Positions 16,646 to 25,137 of a DNA stretch of 64,000 bases are shown here, in pieces; positions within the stretch are counted from its first letter, which is position 1; every line of letters begins with the position of its first letter. The DNA comes from 79-D21 sp964521575 (GTDB lineage: Bacteria > Synergistota > Synergistia > Synergistales > 79-D21). The stretch covers positions 1 through 64,000 of the forward strand of contig CAZFSR010000004.1 of the NCBI GenBank assembly GCA_964521575.1, given 5' to 3'. A program made the translations under genes and the position numbers. Below the pieces are notes generated by a model. It searched no databases and had not been told where the DNA came from. It saw nothing but the letters and a program-made list of their open reading frames with translations.

Positions 16646-18405
16646 TTCGGCGGCTCCCTGAATTGGAGTCCGTAAAGCCGGGCGTAGAGTCCCTTCGAAG
16701 CCAGGAGCTCTTCGTGCGTACCGGATTCCGCGATCCTTCCCGCCTCGATGACGAGGATTCGGTCCGATTCCAGGACCGTGGACAGCCGGTGAGCGATAAC
16801 GAGGGAAGTCCGTCCCTTCATCGCATGTCCCATGGCCGCCTGGATCTGGTGTTCCACCGCCGTGTCAAGCGAAGAGGTCGCTTCGTCCATGATAAGGATT
16901 TTTGGGTTTCGGATAATCGCCCGCGCGATGGCGATTCTCTGCCGCTGCCCCCCGCTCAGGGTCACGCCGCGTTCCCCGACCTCGGTCCCGAAGCCGTTGG
17001 GCAGGTTCTCGATATACTCCAGGATGCCGGCTAAACGCGCCGCTTCCCTTATCGTTTCCTCGGTGGCTTCCTCGAAACCGTAGGCAATGTTGTAGGCCAT
17101 TGTCCCTTTAAGCAAAACCGGGTCCTGGGGCACGATCCCGATTTGTTTTCTCAAGGTCTTCAGGTCGAGCGTGCGGACATCCACCCCGTCGATCTTCACT
17201 TCTCCCCGCTGAGGATCATAGAACCGGGGGACAAGATCGGCGATCGTCGTTTTTCCAGCGCCCGTGGCCCCCACAAGAGCCACCCTCTCTCCCGGCCTTA
17301 TCGAGAGGTCGACTCCCTTGAGCACCCATCGACCCGGATCGTAGGCGAACCACACGTCACGGAAGGTGATCTCCCCCCGCAAGGGTTTGAGAACAACCGG
17401 AACCTCCGGCATCGGCAACGTTTCCGCAACTTCCAGGATCTCGAAAATCCGGTCCGCTGAAGCCATGCACTGCTGAATGCTACCCACGATGCGGCTGATG
17501 ATCCTGAGGGGTTGAACCATGAAACCGAGATATCCAAGGAAAGCGATGAGTTCGCCCGGCGTCATGATTCCGGCGATGACTTCACGGCCGCCGACCCAGA
17601 GAAGCAGGGCCAGGGCAAAGATCAGGATGACCTCCACCACCCCCTGGAGCGTGGCCTGGATCTGCGTGCCGTGAACGAGGGCCCTGACGTTTGCTTCACC
17701 CTGCTTCCTGAAACGGGCCAGTTCGTGTTCTTCCGTGGCAAACGACCGAACGATCCTGATCGCAGAAAGCGCTTCGTAGGCAATTGCGGAAAGGCTGGCC
17801 AGTTCCTGCTGGATCGTATGCCCCACTGCCCGAAGTCGCAGGGAGGCGAAATGGATCACCTTGAAGGCAATCGGGATGACCAGCAGCGCAAAAAGCGTCA
17901 GCTTCCAGTTGAGATAAACCAGGAAACCCGCCATGCCGAAGAAAGTGAGGGTTTGGACGACAAGGTCGACGATCGTGGTCGAGACGAGTCCCTGAAGTGT
18001 GGCCACGTCGCCCGTGATGCGCGAGAGCAGTTCTCCTACCCTTCTCTTGTGGAGATAGGTCAGGGAAAGCAACTGGATTTTCCCGTAAAGGGCTACCCGA
18101 AGATCCATAACGGCCCGCTGCCCGACCCAGACCATCAGATATTGTTGCCCGTAACCCGCGAGGTTTTTCAGGACGAACAGCAGAACGATGGCAAGGGCAA
18201 GCCCGTTGAGCATCGCGCTGTTCTTCTCGATCAGGACGTCATCCACGACGTTCTTGAGGAGCCAGGGGGGCAGCACGCCAGATGCCGATGCCAGGAGCAT
18301 GCATGCAAACGCCCCAAGCAACCTGAAGCGGTAAGGCAGAATGAAGGGGAACAGTTTCTTGAGGGAACCCACTCGAACGCCCTTTTCCGTCGTCTTCCTT
18401 TTCAT
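16642..18405 (-). CDS. msbA: Lipid A flippase, ABC transporter (MsbA type)
   Basis: A 587-residue half-transporter with an N-terminal six-helix ABC exporter domain (about 15-310) and a C-terminal ATPase. Walker A is GATGAGKTT, the Q-loop is GIVPQDPVL, the signature is LSGGQRQRIAIARA and Walker B is ILIMDEATSSLD, followed by IAHRLSTV. It probably flips core-lipid A across the inner membrane. ATG at 18405 is used because it overlaps the upstream stop (ATGA); an upstream frame extension lies inside the neighbouring gene. The position among lpx genes supports MsbA over a generic multidrug exporter. Confidence 0.92.
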   Translation of the reverse strand: MKRKTTEKGVRVGSLKKLFPFILPYRFRLLGAFACMLLASASGVLPPWLLKNVVDDVLIEKNSAMLNGLALAIVLLFVLKNLAGYGQQYLMVWVGQRAVMDLRVALYGKIQLLSLTYLHKRRVGELLSRITGDVATLQGLVSTTIVDLVVQTLTFFGMAGFLVYLNWKLTLFALLVIPIAFKVIHFASLRLRAVGHTIQQELASLSAIAYEALSAIRIVRSFATEEHELARFRKQGEANVRALVHGTQIQATLQGVVEVILIFALALLLWVGGREVIAGIMTPGELIAFLGYLGFMVQPLRIISRIVGSIQQCMASADRIFEILEVAETLPMPEVPVVLKPLRGEITFRDVWFAYDPGRWVLKGVDLSIRPGERVALVGATGAGKTTIADLVPRFYDPQRGEVKIDGVDVRTLDLKTLRKQIGIVPQDPVLLKGTMAYNIAYGFEEATEETIREAARLAGILEYIENLPNGFGTEVGERGVTLSGGQRQRIAIARAIIRNPKILIMDEATSSLDTAVEHQIQAAMGHAMKGRTSLVIAHRLSTVLESDRILVIEAGRIAESGTHEELLASKGLYARLYGLQFREPPK

Positions 18406-19508
18406 GCCAAAGCCTCTATTATCCTTTCCCGCAGCCGAATGGCCGCATTCAGGGGTCCGCCGTCGATTTGTCCGAGTGCCTTTCGCGTGGATTCGGCCCA
18501 TTCCGCGTTTCCAGCGTAGGAGGCAAACTGCCGGGCCAGTGTTCCAGGATCGATTTTACCGGTTATCTCCGGAAAGACTTCCTTTCCCGCAAGCCTGTTC
18601 GGCCAGGATAGGAACCCCCTTTTCGCGATGTAGCGGCAAAACGCCCGCCGCTTGACGAACGGACCGAAACCCGGCAGCTTGAAAAGGGGGGCGAGCAAAG
18701 CCGGCGAGGGGACATCGGCGAGAAAAACCTCGGGAACCGCGACAACGGACGGAATTCTCGCATGAAAGAGCTCCAGGGTATTCGTACCTGGCTGGGTCAA
18801 TGCGGCATCCGCTGCGCGAAGGGCAACTCCCGCCCCGGCCTGGCAAACCCCAAATCCGGCATTTTCCCACAAAACCGCTTCCTCCGGCTCACAGAAAGGG
18901 GAAAGAAGAACCAGCCACTGGGCTTCCGGCAAAAGACGCCTGGCGCACTCCAGGAACTCGATCATGAAAGGCAGGGCCTTCCTGCGGATCGCCGGACGGC
19001 TGCCCGGGAACACGGCGACCTTCAATCCCGGCTTTTCTGCCCACGGATCCGCTCCCCTATCCATCTCCAAGGCATCCGCCACAAGGTCACCGACCACTTC
19101 CACAGAGTGCCCCCTTGTCATTTTCCTGATGGATCCGGCCATCGATTCACAGGCGGTCAACACCAGCCGGCAGGCGCGTAACCCTTTCTTCGGCCCGTAG
19201 CTGTAGCTGAACAAGGGACTTCCGTTTCTTTTGGCCAACAACCGGCCGTAAAGAAGGTCTCCCCCCAATTGAAGAACTCCGTCCGCGCGGTTCCTTCCGC
19301 CGGAAATCTCCTTCGGCAATCCTGCCGGAGGGACAACCCTGTCGGCCCCAAGCAGCAGGGCAAGCCTTTCTTCTGCCCCACTGGCGTATTGGCACGGCAA
19401 CAGGACCAGATCAACCCCGTGCCCCTCGTCCTTCAGGGCTTTCACGACCGGCCTGCACCAGCCCCAGAGTTCTCCGGGCCCGTTTGCCAGAACGGCTATC
19501 CTTTTCAT
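18402..19508 (-). CDS. LpxB-like GT-B protein (lipid-A-disaccharide synthase paralogue)
   Basis: A 368-residue protein lying directly after lpxB with an ATGA overlap. It begins IAVLANGPGELWGWCRPVV and has FSYSYGPKKGLRACRLV, VEVVGDLVADAL, VAVFPGSRPAIRRKALPFM, AALTQPGTNTLELFHARIPSVVAVP and PNRLAGKEVFPEITG. The last three resemble the LpxB C-terminal donor-binding region. The N-terminal half is diverged, and the usual LpxB SGEASGD is replaced by NGPGELW. It may act on a lipid A-like substrate or be a separate core glycosyltransferase. Function not established. Confidence 0.8.
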   Translation of the reverse strand: MKRIAVLANGPGELWGWCRPVVKALKDEGHGVDLVLLPCQYASGAEERLALLLGADRVVPPAGLPKEISGGRNRADGVLQLGGDLLYGRLLAKRNGSPLFSYSYGPKKGLRACRLVLTACESMAGSIRKMTRGHSVEVVGDLVADALEMDRGADPWAEKPGLKVAVFPGSRPAIRRKALPFMIEFLECARRLLPEAQWLVLLSPFCEPEEAVLWENAGFGVCQAGAGVALRAADAALTQPGTNTLELFHARIPSVVAVPEVFLADVPSPALLAPLFKLPGFGPFVKRRAFCRYIAKRGFLSWPNRLAGKEVFPEITGKIDPGTLARQFASYAGNAEWAESTRKALGQIDGGPLNAAIRLRERIIEALA

Positions 19509-20617
19509 TGGGAAGCCAGCTCCCCTAGCAGGCGGTCGGCCCAGAAGTCTCCCACTCCCGGTCTTCCCATGCGCGAACGGGCGGCCCTCAAACGATCGTG
19601 AAAATCACGGCGTTTTTCCCCATCCGCCCAGTAGTCCTCGAAATGCCCAAGGATTACCGACGGCCTAGCTTCCGCCTGGACCAATTCCGGGTACAAGCCG
19701 CACCCCGCGAGACGGTTCGGGATGGAGATATAAGGGGTTTTCACCATAAGCCTGTAAATGATCTCAGAGGAAACGGACACTCGGTAAAGAACGATCATGA
19801 AACGATCCAGCATCATCGCTTCAACCGCGGCGGTGCCGCTGGCCCCGATCACGCAGCAGGATCCCGCCATCAGGGCTCTCCCCTCACCCGTATCGGCCCG
19901 GAAACCCTCAAGATCGGCGAGCAACCGCTCTCGTGCCCTTGTGTCAAGACCGGGGGCAATGGAAAACACAGGCTCGAAATCCCGTTCCGACAGGAGCCTC
20001 GCGGTCTCCTTCAGGACGGGAAGAAGCCTGCAGACCTCACTGGTCCGGCTTCCGGGAAGCAGGGCAACTTGCCTCCTTCCTTCTTCCGGTTCCCCGGTCC
20101 CGTCGACAGCCCCGAATTCGTCGATGAACGGATGACCGCTCCAGGCAGAAGGCACGCCCTTTTCGAGCAGGAATTCGTGCTCGAAATCAAAAAGGGGGAG
20201 GCAAAGGTCGCAGGTGCTCCGAAGAAAGGCCGTTCTGCCGCTTCGCCAAGCCCAGACCTGCGGGGGAGCGAGGTAGACGACCCTTCCACGGTACCCTGAT
20301 TTCCGGAGCTGCCCAAGGAGGGGGAAGTGGAAATCCGGGCTGTCCACCACGACAACCGCATCGGGTTCCTCCTCTTCGATCCGCCGGCAGAGCGCACTTT
20401 TCAACCTGGCCAGGCGGGGAATCGACGAGAGGACCTCTCCAATTCCCATCAGCTGGAGAGCCTCGGACGGCCATTCCGTCCTCATTCCCGCTTCCGTTCC
20501 TTCACGTCCTCCCATTCCCCAGCAATCGAGCCCCGGGATTCTCTTTTTAAGGGCCTTGACGAGCAACGCGGCCAGGTGGTCACCGGAAGCCTCCCCGGAG
20601 CTGAAAAAGATTTTCAT
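19505..20617 (-). CDS. lpxB: Lipid-A-disaccharide synthase
   Basis: LpxB (GT19, 370 residues) joins UDP-2,3-diacylglucosamine with lipid X to make the lipid A disaccharide at the inner-membrane face. Family motifs are IFFSSGEASGDHLAALLVKALK, beginning at residue 3 (first 14 shown as IFFSSGEASGDHLA), MGIGEVLSSIPRL, VVVDSPDFHFPL, YLAPPQVWAWR, GHPFIDEF, ALLPGSRTSEV, GASGTAAVEAMMLDRFMIVLY and IPNRLAG. Coupled to lpxI upstream and to the lpxB-like gene downstream by ATGA overlaps. Confidence 0.96.
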   Translation of the reverse strand: MKIFFSSGEASGDHLAALLVKALKKRIPGLDCWGMGGREGTEAGMRTEWPSEALQLMGIGEVLSSIPRLARLKSALCRRIEEEEPDAVVVVDSPDFHFPLLGQLRKSGYRGRVVYLAPPQVWAWRSGRTAFLRSTCDLCLPLFDFEHEFLLEKGVPSAWSGHPFIDEFGAVDGTGEPEEGRRQVALLPGSRTSEVCRLLPVLKETARLLSERDFEPVFSIAPGLDTRARERLLADLEGFRADTGEGRALMAGSCCVIGASGTAAVEAMMLDRFMIVLYRVSVSSEIIYRLMVKTPYISIPNRLAGCGLYPELVQAEARPSVILGHFEDYWADGEKRRDFHDRLRAARSRMGRPGVGDFWADRLLGELASQ

Positions 20618-21438
20618 GGCAAAAAGCCTGTTACGGCGATGGAATGGGCTTCCGCAAGGGATTCGAACGACTCCCGGTCAAGGATCACCGTCCGGCCCGC
20701 CTCCACGGCCAGACACCTCATCGCTGAAGCCGCCATGCACTCCAATGTATGCGGCCCCACCGTCGGCAGATCGAAACGCTCATCCTGGTCGGACCGCATC
20801 ATTTTCACCACGGTGCTGCCCGGAGCGATCCGCCCCGCCCTCATGATCATTTCGTCGGTTCCCTCCATCGCTTCCACGGCGACGATAGATCCCGCCTTGA
20901 CCGCCAAGGCCTGCCCGAATGAAAGGCGGACGATTTCCCGGGCAATTCTTATTCCGTACCGGATGTCCTGCCATTCCTCAGCAGAGGCTTCCCTTCCGGC
21001 GATTATCCCCTCCGAGGCGATATTGCCGGGGATCAGCGACCTGTAAGGAACGACTTCCAGCCCCTCGCTCTCAAAAAGTCGGACGATGGCTCCGAGCAAG
21101 GCATGGTCATCCCTGGAGGGAAGAGAGAGAACCCATTGGAGGGTTTCCGGGTCCATCGCCGATCCGCCGAAAATCAGCCGTTTCGGGACCGAACCGGCGA
21201 GAACGAGCCGCTTGCACCCGGCCCTTTCAATCAAGCCCAGGATTCCGGTGATGGAGATTTGGGGAACCCTCAGGACACGATCGGCAAAACCTTCCAGGAG
21301 CGGATTCGTCTCCCCCATGGCAATCACCGTGGGGGGCATGCCCCGTGAAGATAAGGCCTTTGCAATCACAACGGGCAATAGCCCTTCTCCCGCCAGGAGC
21401 GCGAGATTCGACAAGGAACCGCACCGCCCTTCCGTCAT
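20614..21438 (-). CDS. lpxI: UDP-2,3-diacylglucosamine hydrolase, LpxI type
   Basis: A 274-residue DUF1009/LpxI protein that cleaves UDP-2,3-diacylglucosamine to lipid X, replacing the LpxH of E. coli. N-terminal ALLAGEGLLPVVIAKAL and GILGLIERAGCKRLVLAGSVPKR, then SRDDHALLGAIVRLFESEG, FGQALAVKAGSIVAVEAMEGTDEMI and DLPTVGPHTLECMAAS are characteristic (shown in part). LpxI is known from alphaproteobacteria and several other diderm phyla. It lies between the permease and lpxB with ATGA overlaps on both sides. Confidence 0.94.
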   Translation of the reverse strand: MTEGRCGSLSNLALLAGEGLLPVVIAKALSSRGMPPTVIAMGETNPLLEGFADRVLRVPQISITGILGLIERAGCKRLVLAGSVPKRLIFGGSAMDPETLQWVLSLPSRDDHALLGAIVRLFESEGLEVVPYRSLIPGNIASEGIIAGREASAEEWQDIRYGIRIAREIVRLSFGQALAVKAGSIVAVEAMEGTDEMIMRAGRIAPGSTVVKMMRSDQDERFDLPTVGPHTLECMAASAMRCLAVEAGRTVILDRESFESLAEAHSIAVTGFLP

Positions 21439-22553
21439 CCGTTGGCCTTCCTTGCCAGGAACGATCCAACCGCCAGGAAGCTGATGTTCGGCAGCCAGGC
21501 GGAAAGAACGGGGTTAAGATACCCGCCTTCGCCGAAAGCCCGGCTGAAAGACATGACCACGTAATACCCGAATACGACAACGACACTGAGTCCCAGGCTG
21601 ACGCCTCTTCCGCCTCTTGGAGAACGGACTCCCATCGTTGTTCCCAGAAGTCCCAGGACAACTGCTGCCCACGGGATGGCGAACCGCATGTGGAAGATCA
21701 CCCACATGGAACGAGTGTCGATTCCCTGTCCTTCCGCCATGCGGATGTGCCGGTACAGTTCGAGCAGGCCCATTTCCTGGGGCCTTTTCGATGCCCGGTC
21801 CACTTCCTGGGGCGAGAGGGCAAGAGCGAGTCTCTGTTTCTCGAAGGAAAAGAGAGCCTTGACGGTACCATCCTGCCGCACTTCGAAAACCTTGCCGTCC
21901 TCAAGCCACCATTGCCCTTCCGCAAAGCGTCCCTTCTTCGCCGTAGAAACCCTGGCCAGGCGGTTTTTCTCGAAGTCCTGGATGAGGACATCCTGCATCG
22001 TCCCGGTGGCGGGGTTCAGCTTCGCCACGTAGAGTACCCTTTTTAGCTGCGAACCGCTTTCGTCCCTGAGGAAGATGTTCTCCCGCAACCCCGGCAGAGC
22101 TTTCCCCGAAACCTCGTATTGAAGGATGTTGAGCGCAGCCTGATCTGTCAGGGGAACGACCGTTTCGCTCAGGAAAAGCGTCAGGAAAGCCACGCCCAGG
22201 CTGGCGAGCAGCACCGGCCTGACGATCCTTCGGAAATCCACACCAAGAGACCTGAGGGCATTGACTTCCCCGTGCATGGAGAGCGTTCCGAAACCCAGGA
22301 GGGTCGCCATCAGGCAGGATATCGGAAGGGTGAGGACAACGACACCCGGCACCTTGTAGAGGAAGAGGCGCGAAACCGTCCAGAGAGAAACGCCTCCCTC
22401 GATCAGGAGGTTGGCAATCTGAAAAAGCACATCTCCCGTGATCAGGAGCATCGAGAAAATCAAAACTCCGAAAACGAAAGGCTGCGCCAACTCCCCGACG
22501 ATAAACCGGTCCAAAAGTCCCGGCATGAGAGTTTCAAGGGTTTTGCGGAACAT
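21435..22553 (-). CDS. LptF/LptG-family LPS export permease
   Basis: A 372-residue YjgP/YjgQ permease, the membrane part of the LptBFG exporter that extracts LPS from the inner membrane. Three N-terminal hydrophobic segments (about 18-130, with FGVLIFSMLLITGDVLF and GVVVLTLPISCLMATLLGFG), a periplasmic beta-rich domain (about 150-270), and three C-terminal segments (WAAVVLGLLG, LGLSVVVVFGYYVVMS, WLPNISFLAVG) are visible. Only one such permease is present, so it either pairs with a second subunit elsewhere or works as a homodimer; it cannot be named F or G. The ATG follows GGAGG and overlaps kdsC by 20 bases. Confidence 0.92.
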   Translation of the reverse strand: MFRKTLETLMPGLLDRFIVGELAQPFVFGVLIFSMLLITGDVLFQIANLLIEGGVSLWTVSRLFLYKVPGVVVLTLPISCLMATLLGFGTLSMHGEVNALRSLGVDFRRIVRPVLLASLGVAFLTLFLSETVVPLTDQAALNILQYEVSGKALPGLRENIFLRDESGSQLKRVLYVAKLNPATGTMQDVLIQDFEKNRLARVSTAKKGRFAEGQWWLEDGKVFEVRQDGTVKALFSFEKQRLALALSPQEVDRASKRPQEMGLLELYRHIRMAEGQGIDTRSMWVIFHMRFAIPWAAVVLGLLGTTMGVRSPRGGRGVSLGLSVVVVFGYYVVMSFSRAFGEGGYLNPVLSAWLPNISFLAVGSFLARKANG

Positions 22554-23022
22554 ACGATCCTCCGTTCAAGGCGAGGATTTTATCCGCCACGTCGCGAACA
22601 GCACCATACCCCCCGCATGAGGGGGTGATCCAATCCGCCATCGCCTTCACTTCGAGCCGGGCGTTCCTCACCGCCACTCCGAGCCCGCTCCACCGTATGC
22701 AGTCGATATCGTTCAGATCATCCCCGACGAAACAGACCTCTTCCGGGAGCACTTGTCTTGTCCGGCAAAGTTCCTGCAGGGCGGGCAGCTTTTCCCCAAC
22801 TCCGTTCACCACCTCGCGTATGCCGAGTTCCCGTGCCCGCCTGGCCGTAGCCTCGGAACGGCGGCCGCTGATGAGAGCGACCTCGACCCCTCGCTTTTGA
22901 AGCCTGAAGATGCCCATCCCGTCCTGGATGTCGAAGCGTTTCCATTCTCCCCCGGAACCGTCCAGTGCGACCCCCCCGTCGGTGAGGGTACCGTCCACGT
23001 CCAGGACGAGCAGCCTAATCAG
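22534..23022 (-). CDS. kdsC: Kdo 8-phosphate phosphatase (HAD family)
   Basis: KdsC dephosphorylates Kdo 8-phosphate. Visible motifs are LDVDGTLTDG (D8 nucleophile, D10), ISGRRSEATARRARELGI, and VCFVGDDLNDIDCIRWSGLGVAV. The first GTG in frame (22998) lies between the two catalytic aspartates, so it cannot be the start. The frame is open back to a stop at 23059-23061 with no ATG, GTG or TTG. CTG at 23022 is preceded by GGGAGG at 9-base spacing and yields the canonical start IRLLVLDVDG and 162 residues, typical of KdsC. ATT at 23019 is a less likely option. The gene begins inside the last codons of lpxA. Confidence 0.9.
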   Translation of the reverse strand: MIRLLVLDVDGTLTDGGVALDGSGGEWKRFDIQDGMGIFRLQKRGVEVALISGRRSEATARRARELGIREVVNGVGEKLPALQELCRTRQVLPEEVCFVGDDLNDIDCIRWSGLGVAVRNARLEVKAMADWITPSCGGYGAVRDVADKILALNGGSYVPQNP

Positions 23023-23833
23023 GGGAATCGACCTCCCGTATCGTCTTCGGCCAGGGTGTCAGTCCCCTGTGCGAATCCCTCGCGAAATCCAGTATCGCGG
23101 CTAGAACCGGGTCAGGGGAATCTTCAAGCCTGGCCTCGAGAAGGGCAAGCGCCTCTCTCAAAGGCAACCCGGCATGGTAAATCCCCTTGTAAAAATTCTT
23201 GATCGCCTGCCTGGACGTTGCGTCGAAACCATTTCGGCGCAACCCGACCTTATTGAGGCCAAAAAGCCGAGCGGGACGGCCGTCAGCCATTACGTACGGG
23301 GGGACATCCTTGACGATCTTGGACAAGCCCCCGATCATGCAGAAAGGCCCAATTCGGACAAACTGGTGAACTCCCGCCATCCCGCCAAGAACCGTCCTGT
23401 CGCCGACATGGACGTGACCCGCAAGGCCGACCTTGTTGGCCAAAACAACATGATTCCCAACCACGGCGTTGTGTCCCACGTGGGAACCTTCCATCAGGTA
23501 GCACCCTTCCCCGATCACCGTTTCCTTGCCTTCGCCGGTGGCCCGGTGGACGGTCACGTTTTCCCGCATGGTCACCCCGTTTCCAATCCTTACCCAGGTT
23601 TCTTCACCCTTGAAACCGAAGTCCTGCGGTTCTCCGCCAAGGGTGACATGCTCGTAGAGCGTGCAACCTTCGCCGACCGACACGTAATCCTTCAGGCTGA
23701 CGAAGGATTTCAGCACGGTTCCCGACTTGATCTCAACAAGATCGGCGACCTGGCAATAAGGACCTATCCTGACGCCGTCCGATAGTTTCGCCTTAGGGGA
23801 AACGATCGCGCTCGGATGGATTTCGACGGTCAT
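23015..23833 (-). CDS. lpxA: UDP-N-acetylglucosamine acyltransferase
   Basis: LpxA (272 residues) carries out the first acylation in lipid A synthesis. The N-terminal two thirds is a left-handed beta-helix of hexapeptide repeats (IHPSAIVSPKAKLSDGVRIG onward). SHVGHNAVVGNHV contains the catalytic His, and GGMAGVHQFVRIGPF matches the family's acyl-chain region. The C-terminal helical domain starts about residue 195 (GLNKVGLRRNGF). ATGA overlap with fabZ. Acyl-chain length cannot be predicted safely. Confidence 0.97.
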   Translation of the reverse strand: MTVEIHPSAIVSPKAKLSDGVRIGPYCQVADLVEIKSGTVLKSFVSLKDYVSVGEGCTLYEHVTLGGEPQDFGFKGEETWVRIGNGVTMRENVTVHRATGEGKETVIGEGCYLMEGSHVGHNAVVGNHVVLANKVGLAGHVHVGDRTVLGGMAGVHQFVRIGPFCMIGGLSKIVKDVPPYVMADGRPARLFGLNKVGLRRNGFDATSRQAIKNFYKGIYHAGLPLREALALLEARLEDSPDPVLAAILDFARDSHRGLTPWPKTIREVDSPD

Positions 23834-24279
23834 TTCTCTTCCTCCCCCCTCAGCGTGCGGGTCACCAGGAAGCCGAACACGCCTTCCGCAACCAATTCCC
23901 CGTCAACCTTGGCGACAGCCTTGACCTTTCCCATGCGCCCCCGGAGCCTCAGCATTTCCGCCTCCGTCACGAGCTGGTCCCCCGGCCTCACGGGACGGCG
24001 GAACTTGACGTCCTCCAATGTCGTCAAGATCAGGAGTTGCTCCTCTTCTATCCCAGGCCTTGAAGCGATCATCATCCCGGCCACCTGTCCCATCGATTCA
24101 AGGACAAGTACACCTGGCATGACGGGTTCTCCCGGGAAGTGCCCCTGAAAAAACGGCTCGTTGATCGTGACGTTCTTCAGGCCGACGACGCGGTTCTCGT
24201 CAAGCTCGAGGATTCGGTCGACCAGCAGGAAGGGATAGCGGTGGGGAAGATGTTTCATGATTCCATGGATATCGGTCAT
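23830..24279 (-). CDS. fabZ: (3R)-hydroxyacyl-ACP dehydratase
   Basis: FabZ (149 residues), a hot-dog-fold dehydratase of fatty-acid elongation that competes with LpxA/LpxD for hydroxyacyl-ACP. Catalytic residues are in LPHRYPFLLVDR (His) and GHFPGEPVMPGVLVLESMGQ (Glu). Location between lpxC and lpxA is common in diderms; the gene overlaps lpxA by ATGA and starts 12 bases after the lpxC stop. Confidence 0.97.
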   Translation of the reverse strand: MTDIHGIMKHLPHRYPFLLVDRILELDENRVVGLKNVTINEPFFQGHFPGEPVMPGVLVLESMGQVAGMMIASRPGIEEEQLLILTTLEDVKFRRPVRPGDQLVTEAEMLRLRGRMGKVKAVAKVDGELVAEGVFGFLVTRTLRGEEEK

Positions 24280-24291
24280 GGCGGGTCCTCC

Positions 24292-25137
24292 TTATGTGCG
24301 ATTTTCGGCTTTTGTGTCTTCCAGAATTCTCCTGAGGCGCGAGACAAGGGAAAGGTGCAGGCCGTGCCCGCTCCTCAAAGCGATGAAATGCCCCACGACA
24401 GGCCGGCCCAGAAGCGCGAGGTCCCCGATGAGGTCCAGCACCTTGTGGCGAACGCAACCGTCCGGATAAGCGAGCGCCTGCGGGTTAAGCGGCCCGTTTT
24501 CACCGATGATGACCGTGTTGCACGGATCGCCTCCCTTTCCAAGGCCTGACGCCTGCAAGGCTTCGATCTCCGAATCGAGGCAGAAGGTTCGGGCCTTTGC
24601 GATCTCCTCGAGATAAACGGTCCGATCAAGCTGCTCGCAAAAATACGCCTGAGTGCCGATCCAAGTTTCCGGGTAATCGATAACGCAGGATACCCCGAAA
24701 CTCTCGGCTGGAAGGACCACAAGGGAAGCCTTTCTCCTTGAATCCCTGACGGAAACCGGTGCATCCACCCGAAGCGGCCGGCTCTTTAGGCCCCGCTCCG
24801 TTCCTGCAAGCGAGACAAGCCCTTGGGAAAATCTCTCCGCACTCCCGTCCAGTGCCGGGACCTCGCCGCCTTCAACGCGGATTTCGGCGTCCCAAATCCC
24901 GAGGCCGGCGAGGGCAGAGAGGAGATGCTCAACAGTCCTTATGGTTATCCCATTGGGGAAGAAAAGAGTGGACCCCCGCCCATCCCCGACGGCCTTCGCT
25001 TCTTCAACCCGGTAGACTTCCCCACCCGGGAAAGTAAAGCACAGTCCAGGGGAAGCCCCCCCGACGACCTCGACGGTGCAGGGATTACCGGTGTGCAGGC
25101 CTTTCCCCTCCCATCGCACGCTTTTTCGCTCATTCAT
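24292..25137 (-). CDS. lpxC: UDP-3-O-acyl-N-acetylglucosamine deacetylase
   Basis: LpxC (281 residues, a little shorter than the E. coli 305) is the zinc deacetylase that commits carbon to lipid A. Zinc ligands are the His of TIRTVEHLLSALAG and the His/Asp of RHKVLDLIGDLALLG; FIALRSGHGLHLSL holds the catalytic His region. KARTFCLDSEIE and GLGKGGDPCNTVI are typical of the second domain. The start overlaps lpxD by 8 bases. Confidence 0.97.
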   Translation of the reverse strand: MNERKSVRWEGKGLHTGNPCTVEVVGGASPGLCFTFPGGEVYRVEEAKAVGDGRGSTLFFPNGITIRTVEHLLSALAGLGIWDAEIRVEGGEVPALDGSAERFSQGLVSLAGTERGLKSRPLRVDAPVSVRDSRRKASLVVLPAESFGVSCVIDYPETWIGTQAYFCEQLDRTVYLEEIAKARTFCLDSEIEALQASGLGKGGDPCNTVIIGENGPLNPQALAYPDGCVRHKVLDLIGDLALLGRPVVGHFIALRSGHGLHLSLVSRLRRILEDTKAENRT

